Shown: positions 48,701 to 63,700, counted from the first letter of the stretch. The stretch: 64,000 bases of DNA from Symsagittifera roscoffensis (GCF_963678635.1 NC_087063.1:10326386-10390385), one strand, 5' to 3'. Numbers and translations: made by a program. Notes: a model not told the origin generated them from the letters alone.

Positions 48701-51700
48701 AAACTCAAAAATGATGCGAATTTATGTTAGTTTTTAGTTGCATCCCAAATAGTGTCGGTCATAAGGGATTCTTGAAAATTAAAGAGCGATAATTCTTCCT
48801 TTTCTTTTTTGAAATTCGTTGTTTTCCTGAGTTCAGTATTACTTTCGGACTTAAGTTCAGATTTTTAAATCCTCCTACGAAGTCGTGTATTTTTTTTAAA
48901 TAAAAAGTTCTTTAAGCCGTGATTTGGGTTCCAAAAATATCAAAAACTGTCTCAGCGTCGGAGAAAACGATACCTGAGTTGAGTTAGAATTTTTCTTGCT
49001 ATTCAAAATTGACCAAATTTTTTAAAGTATAACAATTTTTTTTTGTAACGGCCAGAACATTTGTGCTTTCCGAACAGCAACCGGGCCTCCCTTGTGTTTG
49101 AAAGTGTTTTATTTTGTGTGTTGTTTTTTAGAGTCGTGGCTTCCTGGACATCAGTTCCCTGTTCACTTCTCCCGAAGTGGACGAGAGTCTGGCGAATGTG
49201 AGCAAAGTGGTAGACCAGCTGGAGTACTTCAAACTCATATACGACGAGTACAGGTACGCATATTCTACTGCTCACTCTGTAAACTATAGTCAGCCAAACA
49301 GAAAGTACTCTGTTAGGTAGGAGTGTAGTTATTTTTGATAGAAAATTTACAGAGCGTCAAGTGCGGGCCCTCCCGGAGCTTACAATGGGATAGAGTTGAA
49401 ATGGGCTAACGACTAAAATCATCGTCTTTGATGTACTTTTATTTCAATAGTTTGGAACCCCTTCCGTCGTGAGAAAACTGCTTATTGAGGAACTCTTCTT
49501 AGTAAATTTTAACATTACATTTGATGAATAATGATTTTTTTTCTGTTTAGAGAAGTCTATATTCCGGAGATGACAGCGCTAGCAGGTAAGGAGAGGAAGA
49601 TGTCTTTAATCTCAGTCAGGAGTGGAGCAAAGGCCACTAACAACTGGGACTTCGCCAGTCATCTGGTGTTTGCAAAATACGACACCTACATTGCACGAGT
49701 GCAACAAGTCAAGGTACTTCACTTGACAATCATGAACATAGATAAATAATTTTATGACAATTCTTTACGTGTTAAATGACTGAATTTATTAGTTTTATCA
49801 ATCTAGTTTATGATTAGTTGAATTCAACATCGTATTTTATTTTTTTTTCCACAATTTAGCGTGCAAAAATAATCATAGACTCAACTAAAAAAAAATCGAC
49901 CGTAAGTGACTTAATTTGAATGAAAGAAATTGGTGGATAAAAAGCATTTTTGATGAAGATGTTGGTATCTATGTGACTTTTATTTCAGCTGCTGTTCGAG
50001 ATTGCCAATGACTTCCAGAGGTTGGAGAAGCTAGAAGCGTGTGGGACCAACGGGAGGGTTCTGAGTGCCCAGATCGAGAGTGTCTACGAGGACTTCCAGG
50101 AGGCATTCAAGATATTCTCAGAGAACAACTCCTACGATCCTCTCGACACCACTGGAGAGGTAAGATCAGTGTGATCAAATGTTTGCTCGAAAAGTAAAAG
50201 TTTTTTTTAAAGTTGGTTTTGTGGTAACTTTCCATCTTCAAGATACTTTTCGCCTTCGTCAACCAAGGGTCACCCGTTGAAACTTTTTAAAGGCGCATTC
50301 CATAATCGTATTTTATAGTGGTAAAGCGTCCAAGGAAAGCCCTTTGATAATGTTCTAAGACATTCTTTCATCGCTGATTGAACCCTGAAATTTTAGAAAC
50401 GCGCTTTCTAGCAGGGTTGCAATCTTTAAAACAGAGGTTGTGTAAAACATGTTTTAAACGTTTAAAACACTGTTTAAAACATCACGAGTTTCAGCGTTTC
50501 AAAGTTTCTAGAAATGTACATTATAGTGTCAAAAAGTCCAAGATTTTGACAAAATTAAGTTCACTTTTGGAAAGCACTTTTAGACAATTTCAAGGTTCAA
50601 TCAGTTAAAAGCGCGGGATTCAAAAAATCAAAGGAAAGTTCAACTGCAAGTTCACTTTTTTTATTACATATGCGCGCGTAGTATTATATTACGAACCAGT
50701 TTTTTGCCTACTTAGCTTGCGAATGAAAGTGCTCATTTGGTGTTGCGTATGAAAATGCGTATTTTTAGTATGTTTCCAGTCATTGGCAATTAAATTTTAC
50801 TGATATAGGTCTTAATTTTTTGTTTTGTTTTTAAGTTCACTTCAAGTGTTAAGTGAAGGCAAACGCCATTATCAAACAGCAAAAGTGAAAAGGCCACGAA
50901 AAACCTGAATTACTTCTACTTTCAACAATGGAATTTGTTTTCCTGATTTACCAGCGAAAAAGTAATTTAGTAAAAATTTAGTTTAATTTCAAATAATGTA
51001 CTTTTTTAACTAAATTTTTTTCGAATATTTTTTTTTCGAAATGTTCAAAAATTTTAAATTTCAATCAACATTTTTTTCGGTGTTCTTGTTTTTTTACCTT
51101 CATCCATTTGACTGCTAGTTATGATAGTATAATTCCAAGCGACTGTTGTGGGAAGCTAGGATATGAAACTCCTGATCTCGAGGCCGGAGGTTCGATTCCG
51201 TCACATAGTATTATTGTTTACTTTTATTCGGCTTTTATGCTACATAGTATTGTCAATTTGATAGCAACTTCAGATGTTTTATTAGTAGCTAGGTTATTAA
51301 GTTTGCAAGCTACCGTGGCTCAGATACGAGGGCGTTAGACTCCTAATTTCCTGGTCGAATTTTCGATTATTCTTACGTTTTCTTTTTTTTGCCTCTTTTG
51401 AGCTGCGTTTTACCGTCTTATTTTTTGTGTTTGTGACGTGCAGCTTCGCTTCTCAGTTGAATTATAGTTTTTCTGATTTTATTTATTGGAAAAAAAGTAA
51501 AGAATTTCTGCACTGATAACAAAGCGTATATTTGATGTTCATTACGTATATTTGATGTTCATAGTAAACTAGGAATATTCGACAACTGTTTTGTTCAAAC
51601 ATTGAATAGAAAAACAAAATTCTATATTTTTCGAAGTTGTTCAATTGTTTTGTATCAATTTTTTTTTTGTGTTTTTGAAACGTTTTCCCTGGAAGGCGCC

Positions 51701-54700
51701 GGAAAAATATCAAAAACTAAGCAAGTGCAAAAAGTGGAATTCGCTTCATTACTTCTCCACGTAAAGTGACCGGTACTGCACGCTAGTTTTGAATAATTTG
51801 AGAGCTCTTGATTCTTAAAGTGAATATTTTATACAATCAACGCATAAACTGTCGTTCTGTCATTTCTTTTGGTTTTAGGAGTTTGAGAAAGACTTGGACA
51901 AGTTTGACGAACTAATGGAGGACCTGGACAGTCGGCTAGCGTCCATTGCGTGTGGAGCATTCGAGAATTGCAGCTCCGTCGAAGCTCGTTTCAAGGTACG
52001 CAATTCTGGTCATATATAGTTTCGTTTGTGACAGTAGTGACTGAGTCAATTGGTCAAATATAAATAATCATGATTTTTTTTCGGTCTAATGAAAGTCCTA
52101 GACGTAACAAATTTAATTTTACATCGTTGAAATATGGTCGCTCTTCATGAAGTTAGACAACTATTTTTCCATAATGAGCTTAACCGATATTAAGAATGCA
52201 TATAACGAACAAGGATAGCCGGTTACTGTGCAAGTTTGCACAGAATATTCCGACCATAGTTTCAAAAAAATACAAAAAATTGGTGCCGTATGTTTTTGCG
52301 TGGTTTTATAAAATGAAGCTGAACAAAAAAACTAGAGATTAGGCAGTCATAATAAAATAAACAAAAAGCTTTTGTAAGCCTGCTCGCTCGTTTTATTCGC
52401 CCGTCTTAATTAATTTTTTAATGTCGTTCGAATCACGACTGTTAAGTGCTTAAGTATGATATATCACTCTACTCTCTCCGATGAATATTTTTAGTAGCTG
52501 ATTTTGCGTGGAAAAAAAACTAAAATACACGAATACAAAATTCCTCCCCATTTTTCAAATGATCCGAACAATGACTCACTTCAGATGATCGACAGTTTCG
52601 GGAGTCTACTGGATCGAAAACTGGTTCTGGAAGTGTTCAGTCCACTCTACATTGATCTGGTCAATATGTACAGCGCTGAGCTAGATTCAGGTTTGTCAAG
52701 AACTGATAGAATTTATGTTAGACCTAAATAAAAAAATATATATATATTTGGTACATAGACAAGAGGTTGACAATAAAATTCGAAAGCTGAAGTTTTTTCT
52801 AACAAGTCTCTGTTTTTCGGTCTCCTTGCGTTCTTTGACACTTTTCTAACTGTCTGTTGGCTGTTTGGTTAAGAAAAACTGTTTCACAATATGGGAGTTT
52901 TTTTTTGTTTGTGCAGCGAAGAAGATCTTTGACGAGAAGATCAAGAGCAGGAAGCGCAGTAGTCTGCACAAGAGAGAGTCCACTCTGATGCAGTGCAAGA
53001 TCCACAAGAACCTGCCCTTCCTCAGTGGCAGGGTCAAGTGGCTCAAAGAACTGGAGTACAGGGTGAAGAAGCCATACGAGGAGTTCCTCAACACAACAAC
53101 CGCGTACGTTTTCTACTTAACTTTTGATTAGATTTGTTCAATCAAGTTATGATCAATAAATTTATGACTGGAACAATAAATAATGAACAATAGATAATCC
53201 GTTTCGCAGAGAATCGATCGGTTGGTCAGCTTTCTAAGACTAGTCTGTTTTTGTGTTATTTCTCCAGATGCTTGATTGAGTTATTTTGTTAAGCGAGGGT
53301 ATTTTTTTGTCTGGAATATTTACGTGGTATTACTTTTGCAGCAGAAATCGGTCAGACTATCAAACTTTGTGAATAATCATTCCTGTATAGTTACTTGATT
53401 AAAAAAAGATGTGATTGAATAAACGGTCGAAACTAGACAATTGAATGGCCTAGATATCCGGCATGTGCCATCCAGACTTTTTTGCTATGGAGGTTTTTCG
53501 CAATGTTAGCTAATGTTCTCAAATAGCAACATTACTTTCAAGTTTTCATTAAAAAATAGGACAGTAAAACAGATCTGGCGACCATCTGGTTCAACCGTTT
53601 GATCTTTTCACTCGCGATTTTTTAGCTGGCAATTGAATGCCGAAAATGATTATTGGAATTGTGCATCTTAAGATTTCGTTTCGCTTGAGTGAAATGGTTT
53701 CAATATTTTAGAGGAAGGAGGGGTTTGGAAGTGTGAGTTACTCTAGAATGTGTAAACTGTCTATCGTCTTAAATGTAACTTTTTCTCTCTTATAAAGAAT
53801 AATTCCTGTTTTTTTTTCAGGGCTATGCAAACGGATGACGCGGAAGACATGAAGCTAAAATATGAAGAAATGTGTGCACTCATTGCAAAGTAAGAGCTTT
53901 ATTAGAATAAATTTAATCTTATTGTGTTATTTTCGAGGAAAAATTTTCGTTTCCTGTATTTATGCAAATAGTTAATGAAGAAATCTTTTGGTCACTCTTC
54001 ATGTGCAGTCATTTGTAGTCAAATCTGGGAACTCTCTCAAATTTAAACAACCGACGAAAATTTCAAACGAAATTGAATGATTTAATAAATGGAACCCATT
54101 CCAAATTGATGTTTTCAGTGCAGCTTGATTTTGATGTTGACTGACACACATCTTGTTCTTCTGTGCTCAATTTTCTATGTGTTTCTAGGAGTGAAGAGCG
54201 AGTGTTTGAAACGTGGTGCAAACAAGTGGACAAGAAGGCGGACTTCAACCTGGACAAGACCCTGATCAACCGAGTGTCCATGTGGGACATAGAGTGCAAC
54301 TTCGACCCAGAACTGCTGGCCATACTTAGGAATGTCAAGTTCATGGACCAGATGAACCAGAAGGACATTCTCCCAGCCAAGGCCAAAGAGTTGTTCGATA
54401 AGTTCGACACTTATCTGAACTACACGCAGAATCTGGGACTCATGACTGACTGGTGAGAAATTGCGCACTATCTGAATGTTTCTTGAGGAGAAATAGGCAA
54501 CAAACTTTTTTGAAAATTCCAAAAAAATTCGCAAAAAAAAAGTTTTTTTTTGTTATTCATTTTTCGAAAATATAACTGTTGTCGATTGTGCTTATTTCCT
54601 TATCGTTCTTAGCGGTTATAGCGTTCTCTCATTACCCGATGCTTAACCAAACGATACTACTTTTTCATGAACGTAGTGAGTACTCTTATAAAGGTGTTGG

Positions 54701-57700
54701 TGATTTTTTTTCAGGATTTTTTTTTGGTTTTTGCGGTATAGTTAGTACCAAAACTTTTTAGGTATACGTGGGGCCAGAAGCAACTTATTATTATTATATA
54801 TATAATGGTAACTTGTTCGTGTTTGGTATGTAAGCGTGGGTGGTTTTCACAGGTACAAGAAGATTCTGCAGACTGCGAACAAGTGGGAGTATGATTTGAT
54901 GGAGGCGGAGTTGGATGAGATAGACGACGTGTTGCAGGAGGGCGAGAACACTCTCACTTGGAAACACTCAGAAGGTCAGCTCATATAAGTAGAGAGCAAC
55001 ATAATAAGTCAGATGATCAGATGAGTAGAGTGATAGATAAGCAGACAAGTAAGTGATAGTCTCTTTTAGCGATAGAAGCTGACAAGTTGTAATCAAACGC
55101 TTCAATTGTGTAGTAGAAAGTTACCTCTGAAGGAGATATAGTTAAACGTGTACGGGGCTTGCTTGTCTGAGATCGGCGTAGCGTCCAAGATCTCAAATGG
55201 ATTTTTTTTTAAATATTGATTTTTGTTAAATTTTATATCTGCAGTTTTATGTACGACTATTTTCATAGCATTTATTTTCCTGGCAATAGGGAAAGTTTTA
55301 CATTCCGCTGTTGTGTTGCAGAAGTATGGCCTTACATAGAGAAGATCAAAGGAAAAGTGCGGGACTTGGAATCGAGGCATCAGAAGGCAAAGGACAATCT
55401 GCTCCAGATAGAACAGCTCGGAGACACCTGGAAGGTCAGTCCTTTTTTACAATTAGTAACTCAATATGATAGCTGATTCGGTTAATTTCAATTCTAATTT
55501 ATGTGTAATCAAAATCCGATGATATATCAATAAAAATGATCAACTTGATTGTATCTTACGGGAGAAGTTCAACAAATTGAGAATGTTTTTTTTTGAGAAA
55601 GCGTTCGAGCCTCGGGACGAAACGTTGCTCTTCGGTAGGCTTTTTTTTGATGAAAATGATTTATTTATTGTGTGACATTTCATTATTAATTGAACCTGAT
55701 TTTTTTTTTGTTATGAAAGTTGTTGAGCTTTGTATAACTGTAGGTTCCATTGTTCGACCGCAAGGACGGCAAGAGTGAGAATTTACTGGACTTGGACAGC
55801 AAGGCAGACAGGGTGCAGAAGAGATATGCTCAGATTGAAGTGAATGGAGAGAGCATCTTGCAGCTGATTGAGGTAAGGGCGTTCGAATCTTGGTGTTGCC
55901 AATTTTGTCATTTGTTTGCGAAAAAATTTTACTGATTTTTTCAATTCTGATGCATCTCAAGAACTTTTCTGCTGTCCTGGTCGCGATATGTAGTTGAAGA
56001 GTGAAAAAAAGAATAGATTCGAAGGATGCTCTCAAGTTGAATTCCAGCCTAAAAACTCTCCTAGTGGCAAATGCAGCTATTAAGTATATCATCTGCGATT
56101 CGCAGTATGAAAAATGATCAAATAAAACTCTTTGATAGATTTTCGGAGAAGTGGAACAGTTGGTATCTATGGCAGAGGAAATATACAATTGTTATGAATA
56201 AGAATATATTGGAAATAACATTAGTTTTGTATGCATTGTTTTTGTGTCGTTTCAACAGGACAGTAGAAAGCAGTTTAATGGGGATGCGAAGTCGGTGGAG
56301 TGGCTGAACTATCTGGACATGGTGGACAACACAGTGGCTATCAAGTTCAAGGACGCAGTCGAAGAGTCCTACAAGTTCCTCATCGAGAACACCGGTACAC
56401 ACTACCAATACGTACCTATATCCTAGTCTAAACAAAAAGGAGGTTGATATATACAGCAAATTACAATAAGTAATTTAAGTTCGGATGGTAATTGGTCTAC
56501 GAGATTCCTTGACTTATAAAGAAAAACTACTTCATGAGTTGCTGTTGGCTTTTTTGATTGAAATAAAATAAGATTCAATCCTACATCGGATTCAATTGCT
56601 GAGAATTCACTAGGGGGAATCCCTCGTCAACGTCCTTTAAAGTGTACAAGACTGAGGGTTTCCTACTGTATTTCGAATAGTTGTTTTCGTGTGGCTAGAG
56701 GAATTCCCCCTGAAGAGATTGTCAGCTATTGGCTCCGATGCAAGAATGACTCCTAGCTCAATCCGATGCAACATGAAAATCATCATGAGAAACTTGTCTT
56801 TTTAGATCCAGATGCAGTTATCAGTCCGTTATTTGAAGTGAAACTCTTCGTACCTTCTAAATCTAAAATGAACGACACTCATCAGGACTCGCAGATACGA
56901 CATGGGCTGATGTACTTCGAACCATCACTTGAGGTATTGTGTGTGGACGAGACATCTCTAGAAGGATCCTTCGCCCGCCTGATGTATGACATCATTGAGG
57001 ATATTCTGAACATGGCTACTCTTCTGAAGAGGATATCCCAGACCACAGATAGTTCCGACTACAGGGAGACTATGATGGATTTCCTGGAAACGGAGCAGCT
57101 GCGCATGGATTTGATTGAAAGACTCCCTGGTCAGTTTTCTATTTAGTATACAATTAAAGGTGGCTATTTAGGGAATGGTTCTAATTGTCATAAACTTGGA
57201 ATTAAATGCGTACTGGTGAAAGTTTTGGATTTTTCGCATTATCACCAGGAGCATAATTTACGTCTTTATTTTGATCAGCGTCACAGCGCTAAACTTTAAG
57301 AAGATGTAGGTAGATTGTTAGAACTGTGTTGATCGTTTAAAATGAGTATTGTTAGTGGGGTTGATGGACGATGGATGTTTCAGCTGGTGTGAATGATGCG
57401 AAGAAGTGGAGGGATGAGTTAATGGGGAAGTACTCGTTCCTCTGGACTCAGGACATGGAGGAGGTCATGCAACAGTTCCTCACATACGCACAGGTATAAT
57501 TTCATTAGTTCTCGTTTGTTTGTTAACCAGGTGTTTACTCAAGCGAACTAGTAATTCTTTTCTCAAGTTGGTTTTGAATGAAAACGAGATTATTGGCGCA
57601 AATGGAGTTTTCATTTGAATGCTGCACGACAAAAACGAGAGTTACTTGCTTTAAAGAACGCTCATTTCATTTTTTATCTAATAGGCAATGCCTTCTTGAT

Positions 57701-60700
57701 CCGTTTTTGTTGCCTCGTGCAACAACATTGCAGCCCAGAAAATAGCCAAGAAATGCATAAAAGTGGTAAAATTGCACAACAGTGGTTATCTGTTCAGAGA
57801 TGAACTGTTGGTATTTTGGGCCTTTTCTTTCTTGGAGCAATTGTCTTGGTCCTAAGTTCTCAATAATTACGCTAGCGAGCAGCTATTGTTTTAGTACGAA
57901 CCTTCTTTTTTTCTAACTTAACTCGCAAATAAAAGTGCTCATTAAAAATGTTCACTTGTGTGACTTTTTGCTATAATCACGATCAGTATCATCATTGGAA
58001 ATTTTATAGCACCTGTTCTCTGCTTAACTTGAGGCTAATGTTTGTGAGTAATTAATCGTCCGTGACTGAGTGGTTGGTGCGTGAGATTCATAATATCTAG
58101 GTCGCAGTAGGTGCTAGGTTCTAGTCCGAGATTTCGCCGCTCGAGAGCTGCTTTTTGTCGTGTTCCCGCTAGTGTTTGCGAAGCGCAGACTCGTATCTGT
58201 GTATATATTTTTTATTGTATCTATTTCGCAGGTATTTCCCTCACATCATCACCACCATTCCGGACAAGAAGCTGGGGGTCACGAGGACGTCTCAGCCAGC
58301 GAGTCAATCGAGACTCCGAGGGAGAGAGAGCCCGACTTGGACGACTTCAAGGAGAAGGTAAGGCGGGCTATTTTATCAATAGATTAGGAATAAAGGATGC
58401 AGAAAAATGATTGTGCAAAGTTCAGATTTTTTTCAATTCACAGATTTGTCTCATAGACATTATTGCTAGCTGTCATAAAGTTTGCTACTAGCAAACAGTA
58501 TCTAATCGGAATATAGACCTTTTCGGGTTAACAACTAAATTTACAAAACCAATAGAGTCATATATGGTGAAGCTGCTGACATGCTGTATCTATTATATAT
58601 TTAAATGCGGGCTTCACTATCTCGCCATGTTTAAGCTTTTTTAACGCATTATTTTTGCATGCTTAAGCTGTATCGTATATTGCAATGGTTCAGAATTTTT
58701 TTTCGATTTTCCAATTTGGTTTTAGTGGTTAATTTTACCAAGTTTAAATTAAGCAGCCCAATATGCAATTAGGGGTTGCGAATTTGACCTCCAATTTTGA
58801 ATGCCCCGATCATTTTAGTTAACGAGATAAGACAATTTTTGACATTTTTCAAATAACAAAATAACAAAATTTCAAATAACAAAATATTTTTTTTTTACAA
58901 AACTTGAAGTTCGCAACCCTTTAGTTGGGTGCTGTCGGAGACTCTAAGGAGTTACAAATCTTGCCTCCAAATATGACTGTTCATATCCTTGTAGTTTTCG
59001 AGATATGACGTTTTTTGTGATTTTTTCAAAATTTTTCAGAAAACTTAAATTATTATTTGTTTTCGAAAATCTGAAATTCCCAACCCTGTAATTGGGTCGT
59101 ATCAGAGTAATCTCAAAGATTGCAAATCTTGCCTTTAAGTATGACTGCTCATTTGTGATTTTTTCAAAATTTTCAGAAAGTTTAAATTAATTATTTTTCA
59201 AAATTTGAAATTCCCTACTCTATACTTCGGTGTTGTCAGGGTACTCTAAAGAAATGCAAATCTTGGCACCTGCAACTGCTTAACGCGACTGCTCAAATGC
59301 TTTTAGTTTCCGAGATGTGACGTTTTTTGATTTTTTTCAAAATTTCTCAACGAACTTGACTACAAAGAAATTCAAAAAATTTGAAACTACTAAACTGATC
59401 AAGATACAACTTTATTGTCAGCGTACACCCAGGCGTCTCAAATCTTGCCTCTTAGTATGAATGCTCAAATCCTTTTAGTTTCCGAGATAAGACGTTTTTT
59501 TTTTTCAATTATTTTTTGGGGAACTTAGGTTTAAAAAAATTCACAAAATTTTGGATTCCTAACCCTATAGTAGGGTGCTCTCAGGGACTCTCAGTGGTTG
59601 CAAATCTGGCTTCCAAAATTTCTCAGAGGACCATCAAGTTTTCGAGATGACGCTTTTACAATGGGAATAAAAAAAATTAAAAGTTCGAAATTACCAACCC
59701 TGTAATTGGGAGCAGTCAGAGTACACTAAAAGTTTGCAGATGTTGTTTCCAATATAATCGGTTTTTCATGAGTTATCGAAAAATTTTGAAGCACCGAAGG
59801 TGCGTTAACTGCTAGAATCATAGAAATGCTTATATATTGAATGAAAGTCGGAATGCGCTATGGACGCAATGTTTAACTGATCGCAACGGTTTAGTTTTGT
59901 CGAGCGCAATGCTTAATTAATTTCTCTAGGCTCAGCGTTTAAAAGAATGCCAAGAATCTATTATATATTTACACAGGCATAGATTGTGTTATCGTATGAG
60001 CTTTCTTTTTTTTCAAACTAAGTCGCAAATATGGTTGCGATGCAATTCTTGCGACAAAATAGGTTCGTTTTGAAAGTGTTCATTTTTATCCAGCTATTAA
60101 GTACAGCCAATGCTACGGATATTAACAGACTATTATATTACAAATAGCACTTTAGCTTCAAGGCATCATGGATCTGTAGCGTAGAGGTAGGGAAGGAGAC
60201 AGCAGCAAAATAAGAGGGTTTGAATCTGGGCAGGGTCGGATGTTTTTAATGAACTTTTTCGTATACTAGTTGGGTGCTGTAAGGGTACTCTCAGGGATTG
60301 CGAATCTTGCCTCCAAATCTCACCTCACAAATATTTGTAATTTTCGAGATATGACGTTTTAAATAATTTTTTTCAATAATTTTCAAAAACTTGGATTTAA
60401 AAAAATTCTAAAATTTTGAAGATTTTCATCCTGTAATTGGAAACTGTGAGGGTATTCTCCGGGGTTGCGAGTCTTGTCTCTAAATATGACTGCTCAAATC
60501 CTTTGGCTTGGCTGGTTAACTGGCTCCAAATTTTCAATTTTTCAATTTACTGGCACCAACTTTTCATTTTTTCTTTTAGGCTTGATATACTAGAAGATTA
60601 TCACTTCTCAATACTCGCAAACTGCTGATGCATTTTGCACGAATACCTGGCTTTCTATTTGAACAAATAGCGGTATTTTTTGGTATAATTTGAACAAAAG

Positions 60701-63700
60701 TATAAATAACTCTTTGCTGGGGATTTCAACCTCTTACATGAAGGCTGGAAGTCGATATTTGTCTGAAGAAAAAAAACCACCCCGAGCACATATTCCAAAG
60801 TACTTAATTAAAGTTGAAATTTTTCATGAGACAAATTCAGAACTTTTTGCAATCTTTAAGCCCACATAACTTATTGATAAATGATCACAGGTGAAATATC
60901 TTTTTAATTTAGGACAATAATATTTTTTCGATTGGTAATTTAAATTTCCGTCAAAAATTGCTAGTTAAAAAAACGACATGGTCCGAAGAAAAACACCCCG
61001 ATCACAAATGTTCCGTCACTTTCTTCGAAAATAGTCAGAACATCAAAAAAATACGGTTAAACAATTAACATGAACAAAGAAAAGAAGCAATGGGTATTGT
61101 GTTTCATAACAGCCTTGTGTATCAACCTTGAGATTCATTTTCATTAAATTTTGATCGGATTAATTGAATGTGACTGAATGAGTATTTCTCGACGTGCAGA
61201 TTGACTTCTACAATGCGCAGTACCAGTCTCTGACAGAGCTGGATGCATCGATGGTGTTCGAGGGGTGGCTGCGAGTGGATGCGAAGCCCTTCAGACAATA
61301 CGCCCTCACAGCCGCCAGAAAGTGTGCCAACATGTTCAAGAACCACCTGCTCAAACATGTGCAGACCAGGTTAGAGAAATCAATGATGCAAATAAAGGTA
61401 CGGATTTAGGATAATTGAGAGCGAAGATTTATCAAAGATATTTAAAAAATAAGTTCGCTGCTTTTTTGGTGACTTAAGCTACAAGTTTTGCAAAATTTTA
61501 GTTGCTACAGGGTATTTGTTTGAAAGTCTTTGATGAAAACCGGAAATAATTTCAAGCCATTGCTCTCTAAGCTGGCTGAATAAACAGCATGATAAATCCA
61601 AGTCAGTATTTCACGAAATACATACCATAATGCTCCTTGTAATGGAGTTCTCAAAACCTGCCCATTTAAGTTGTACTTACCCCTGGGTCACTAGACTGGC
61701 TAAAAGAATTGTGAATGAGTACGATTATTTTTTAGGAAGACTAGATAAATCTAAAACGAAAAATTAGACCACTATAAATTTTTGAAAAAAGGCCAAAAAA
61801 GGTGTTTTTATGCACCTTTTGGAAAATTTCGACCAAAAAATTGCGTTTTTTTGGCGCGCGCTCCCTCCTCAAAATTAGTATAGATTGGCTCCTTCAGAAA
61901 AATTTGAAGGCCAGTCAGCTAAAGTTGGATATCTCAAAATCGTACAAAGGGGGCACCCTTTGGGTCGGCAGGGGGTATGCTATGTTAGACTTCTTTTTAA
62001 ACTGGTGTTAAAATCGATTTTGATGTGTTCTAGTCTGGAAGAGTTGGCGTCGATGATAGAGGAGGCGGACAAGGGACTGATTGAGCCGATCAAAGACTAC
62101 GACAGTCTGGTGAATTGCATGTCGCACCTGAGCAAAATCAGAGAGAGACACGCCATGACCGACAGCATGTTCGGACCCCTCGGAGGCACAGTGGAACTAT
62201 TGAAGAGCTACAAAGTCGACATCACGGAGGAAATCTACGAACAGCTAGAGGTATGAGCGATGTGAAACGTCTACTTAATGTATTGAAAAATAATTATTTG
62301 ACGTATCGATTCCAGGTATAAGAATTTGCGATTCAGGGTTGGTTGAAAGCTTTCTAATTAGAGATAAGTGTGATCAGCATAAGATAAACACGCTCCAAGA
62401 ACCGTATTAGTGACCTTGCGTATGTTCATTGGTCAGAACATGGCGATTTAAGTTTGATTAAATATTTTGACTCGATTTGTTTGATATTTTTACTCGGCTG
62501 ACTAATTTGTTTGATATCGTGGAATTGTGTCAAAAGTTGATTTTTTTCTCGTCAAGTAAAGTAGTTGTAGGTTTATTAAATCGCTCATATTTGTTGACTG
62601 AAAGAAGATTGCCAATATCTTTAGTGTATATATGTAATTTCCATGTAACCATAAAAGATATTGGCAATCTTCTTTCAGCCAACGAACATGTTAATTTGAT
62701 AAACCTACAACTCCTTTCTTGACGCAAAAAATTCAATTTCTCGCACAATTCCACCATATCAAACAAACTAAACCAAGTCAAAAAATGTAATCAACCTTAA
62801 ATCGCCATGTTCTGACTAATGAACATACGCAAGGTCACCGACGATACGTTTCTTGGAATGTATTCATTTAAGCTGATCACGCTCATCTCTAATTAGAAAG
62901 CTTTCAACCAACGCTGAATCGCAAATTCTTATACCTGGAATCGATTATGGTAACATAGAATTAACAAGATACACTGTCTGTAATCACATGTAAGTGTGAT
63001 TATATTTGTGTAATCATATTTTGTGTGCAGAGTCTGCCGGAGAAGTGGGAGAAGACGAAGAAGATAGCGATGACTAAGAAGCAGGAGGTGGGACCCCTGC
63101 AGGCGGAAGAAGTGACCAAGATCAGAAAGTCAGTCTCCCAGTTCGACAAGGAACAGCAGGCACTCATCAAACAGTGGAGGGCAGTGGACGCATTCAAGTA
63201 CACTGCACAGCAGCCATACCAAGACATAGACGACGTGAGTCCTCATGATTTCCTCTTTCTAATCAGGTTCCTTTCAGCAAAACTAATCAATTTACTAATC
63301 AACTTCCTAATCAGGCTTTTTTCTATAAGAATGTATTTTTTTTTCAAAAATAATTAGCGTTTCAGCAAAATAATTTTGGAGCGTAGTAAATTTAGCGCCC
63401 TACAGATGACATTTTTTTCCACTATTTGGATCCAGCCTGATTTCGTTGGCTGTCCGCTCTTTGTTACTGATGTATTTATACTTGAGTTATCTGGATGCAA
63501 ATATCGAGTCACAACGAAAAATTTACTCTTCTTCTTTATTCCTTGAAGTGTTCTTTCCTAAATTATGTGTAACCGAACCCTTAGTGTATATAAGATGAAT
63601 CTGATTTTTGTTTTCTAAAGAAAAGTTTGAAACATTAATATTTGATATAAGATTGCAACTGAAAAAAAAATCTTTTTTTTTCTGTTCCTTGAGTTCAATC

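Larger units (their letters stand above)
58358..61199 (+). other. Dynein intron 22 with family-1 repeats
   Basis: 2.8 kb. Tandem diverged family-1 units at about 58770-59780 and 60260-60500, and a tRNA-like sequence at 60168-60242. No gene. Confidence 0.7.

Noticed and set aside
60168-60242. Functional tRNA gene
   Set aside because: A-box and B-box-like parts are present but I cannot form the acceptor and anticodon stems; a SINE remnant is likelier.
61370-61397. Extension of dynein exon 23 to the gtacgg donor
   Set aside because: It would give phase 0 and break the frame with exon 24; the gttaga donor at 61370 gives the conserved junction.
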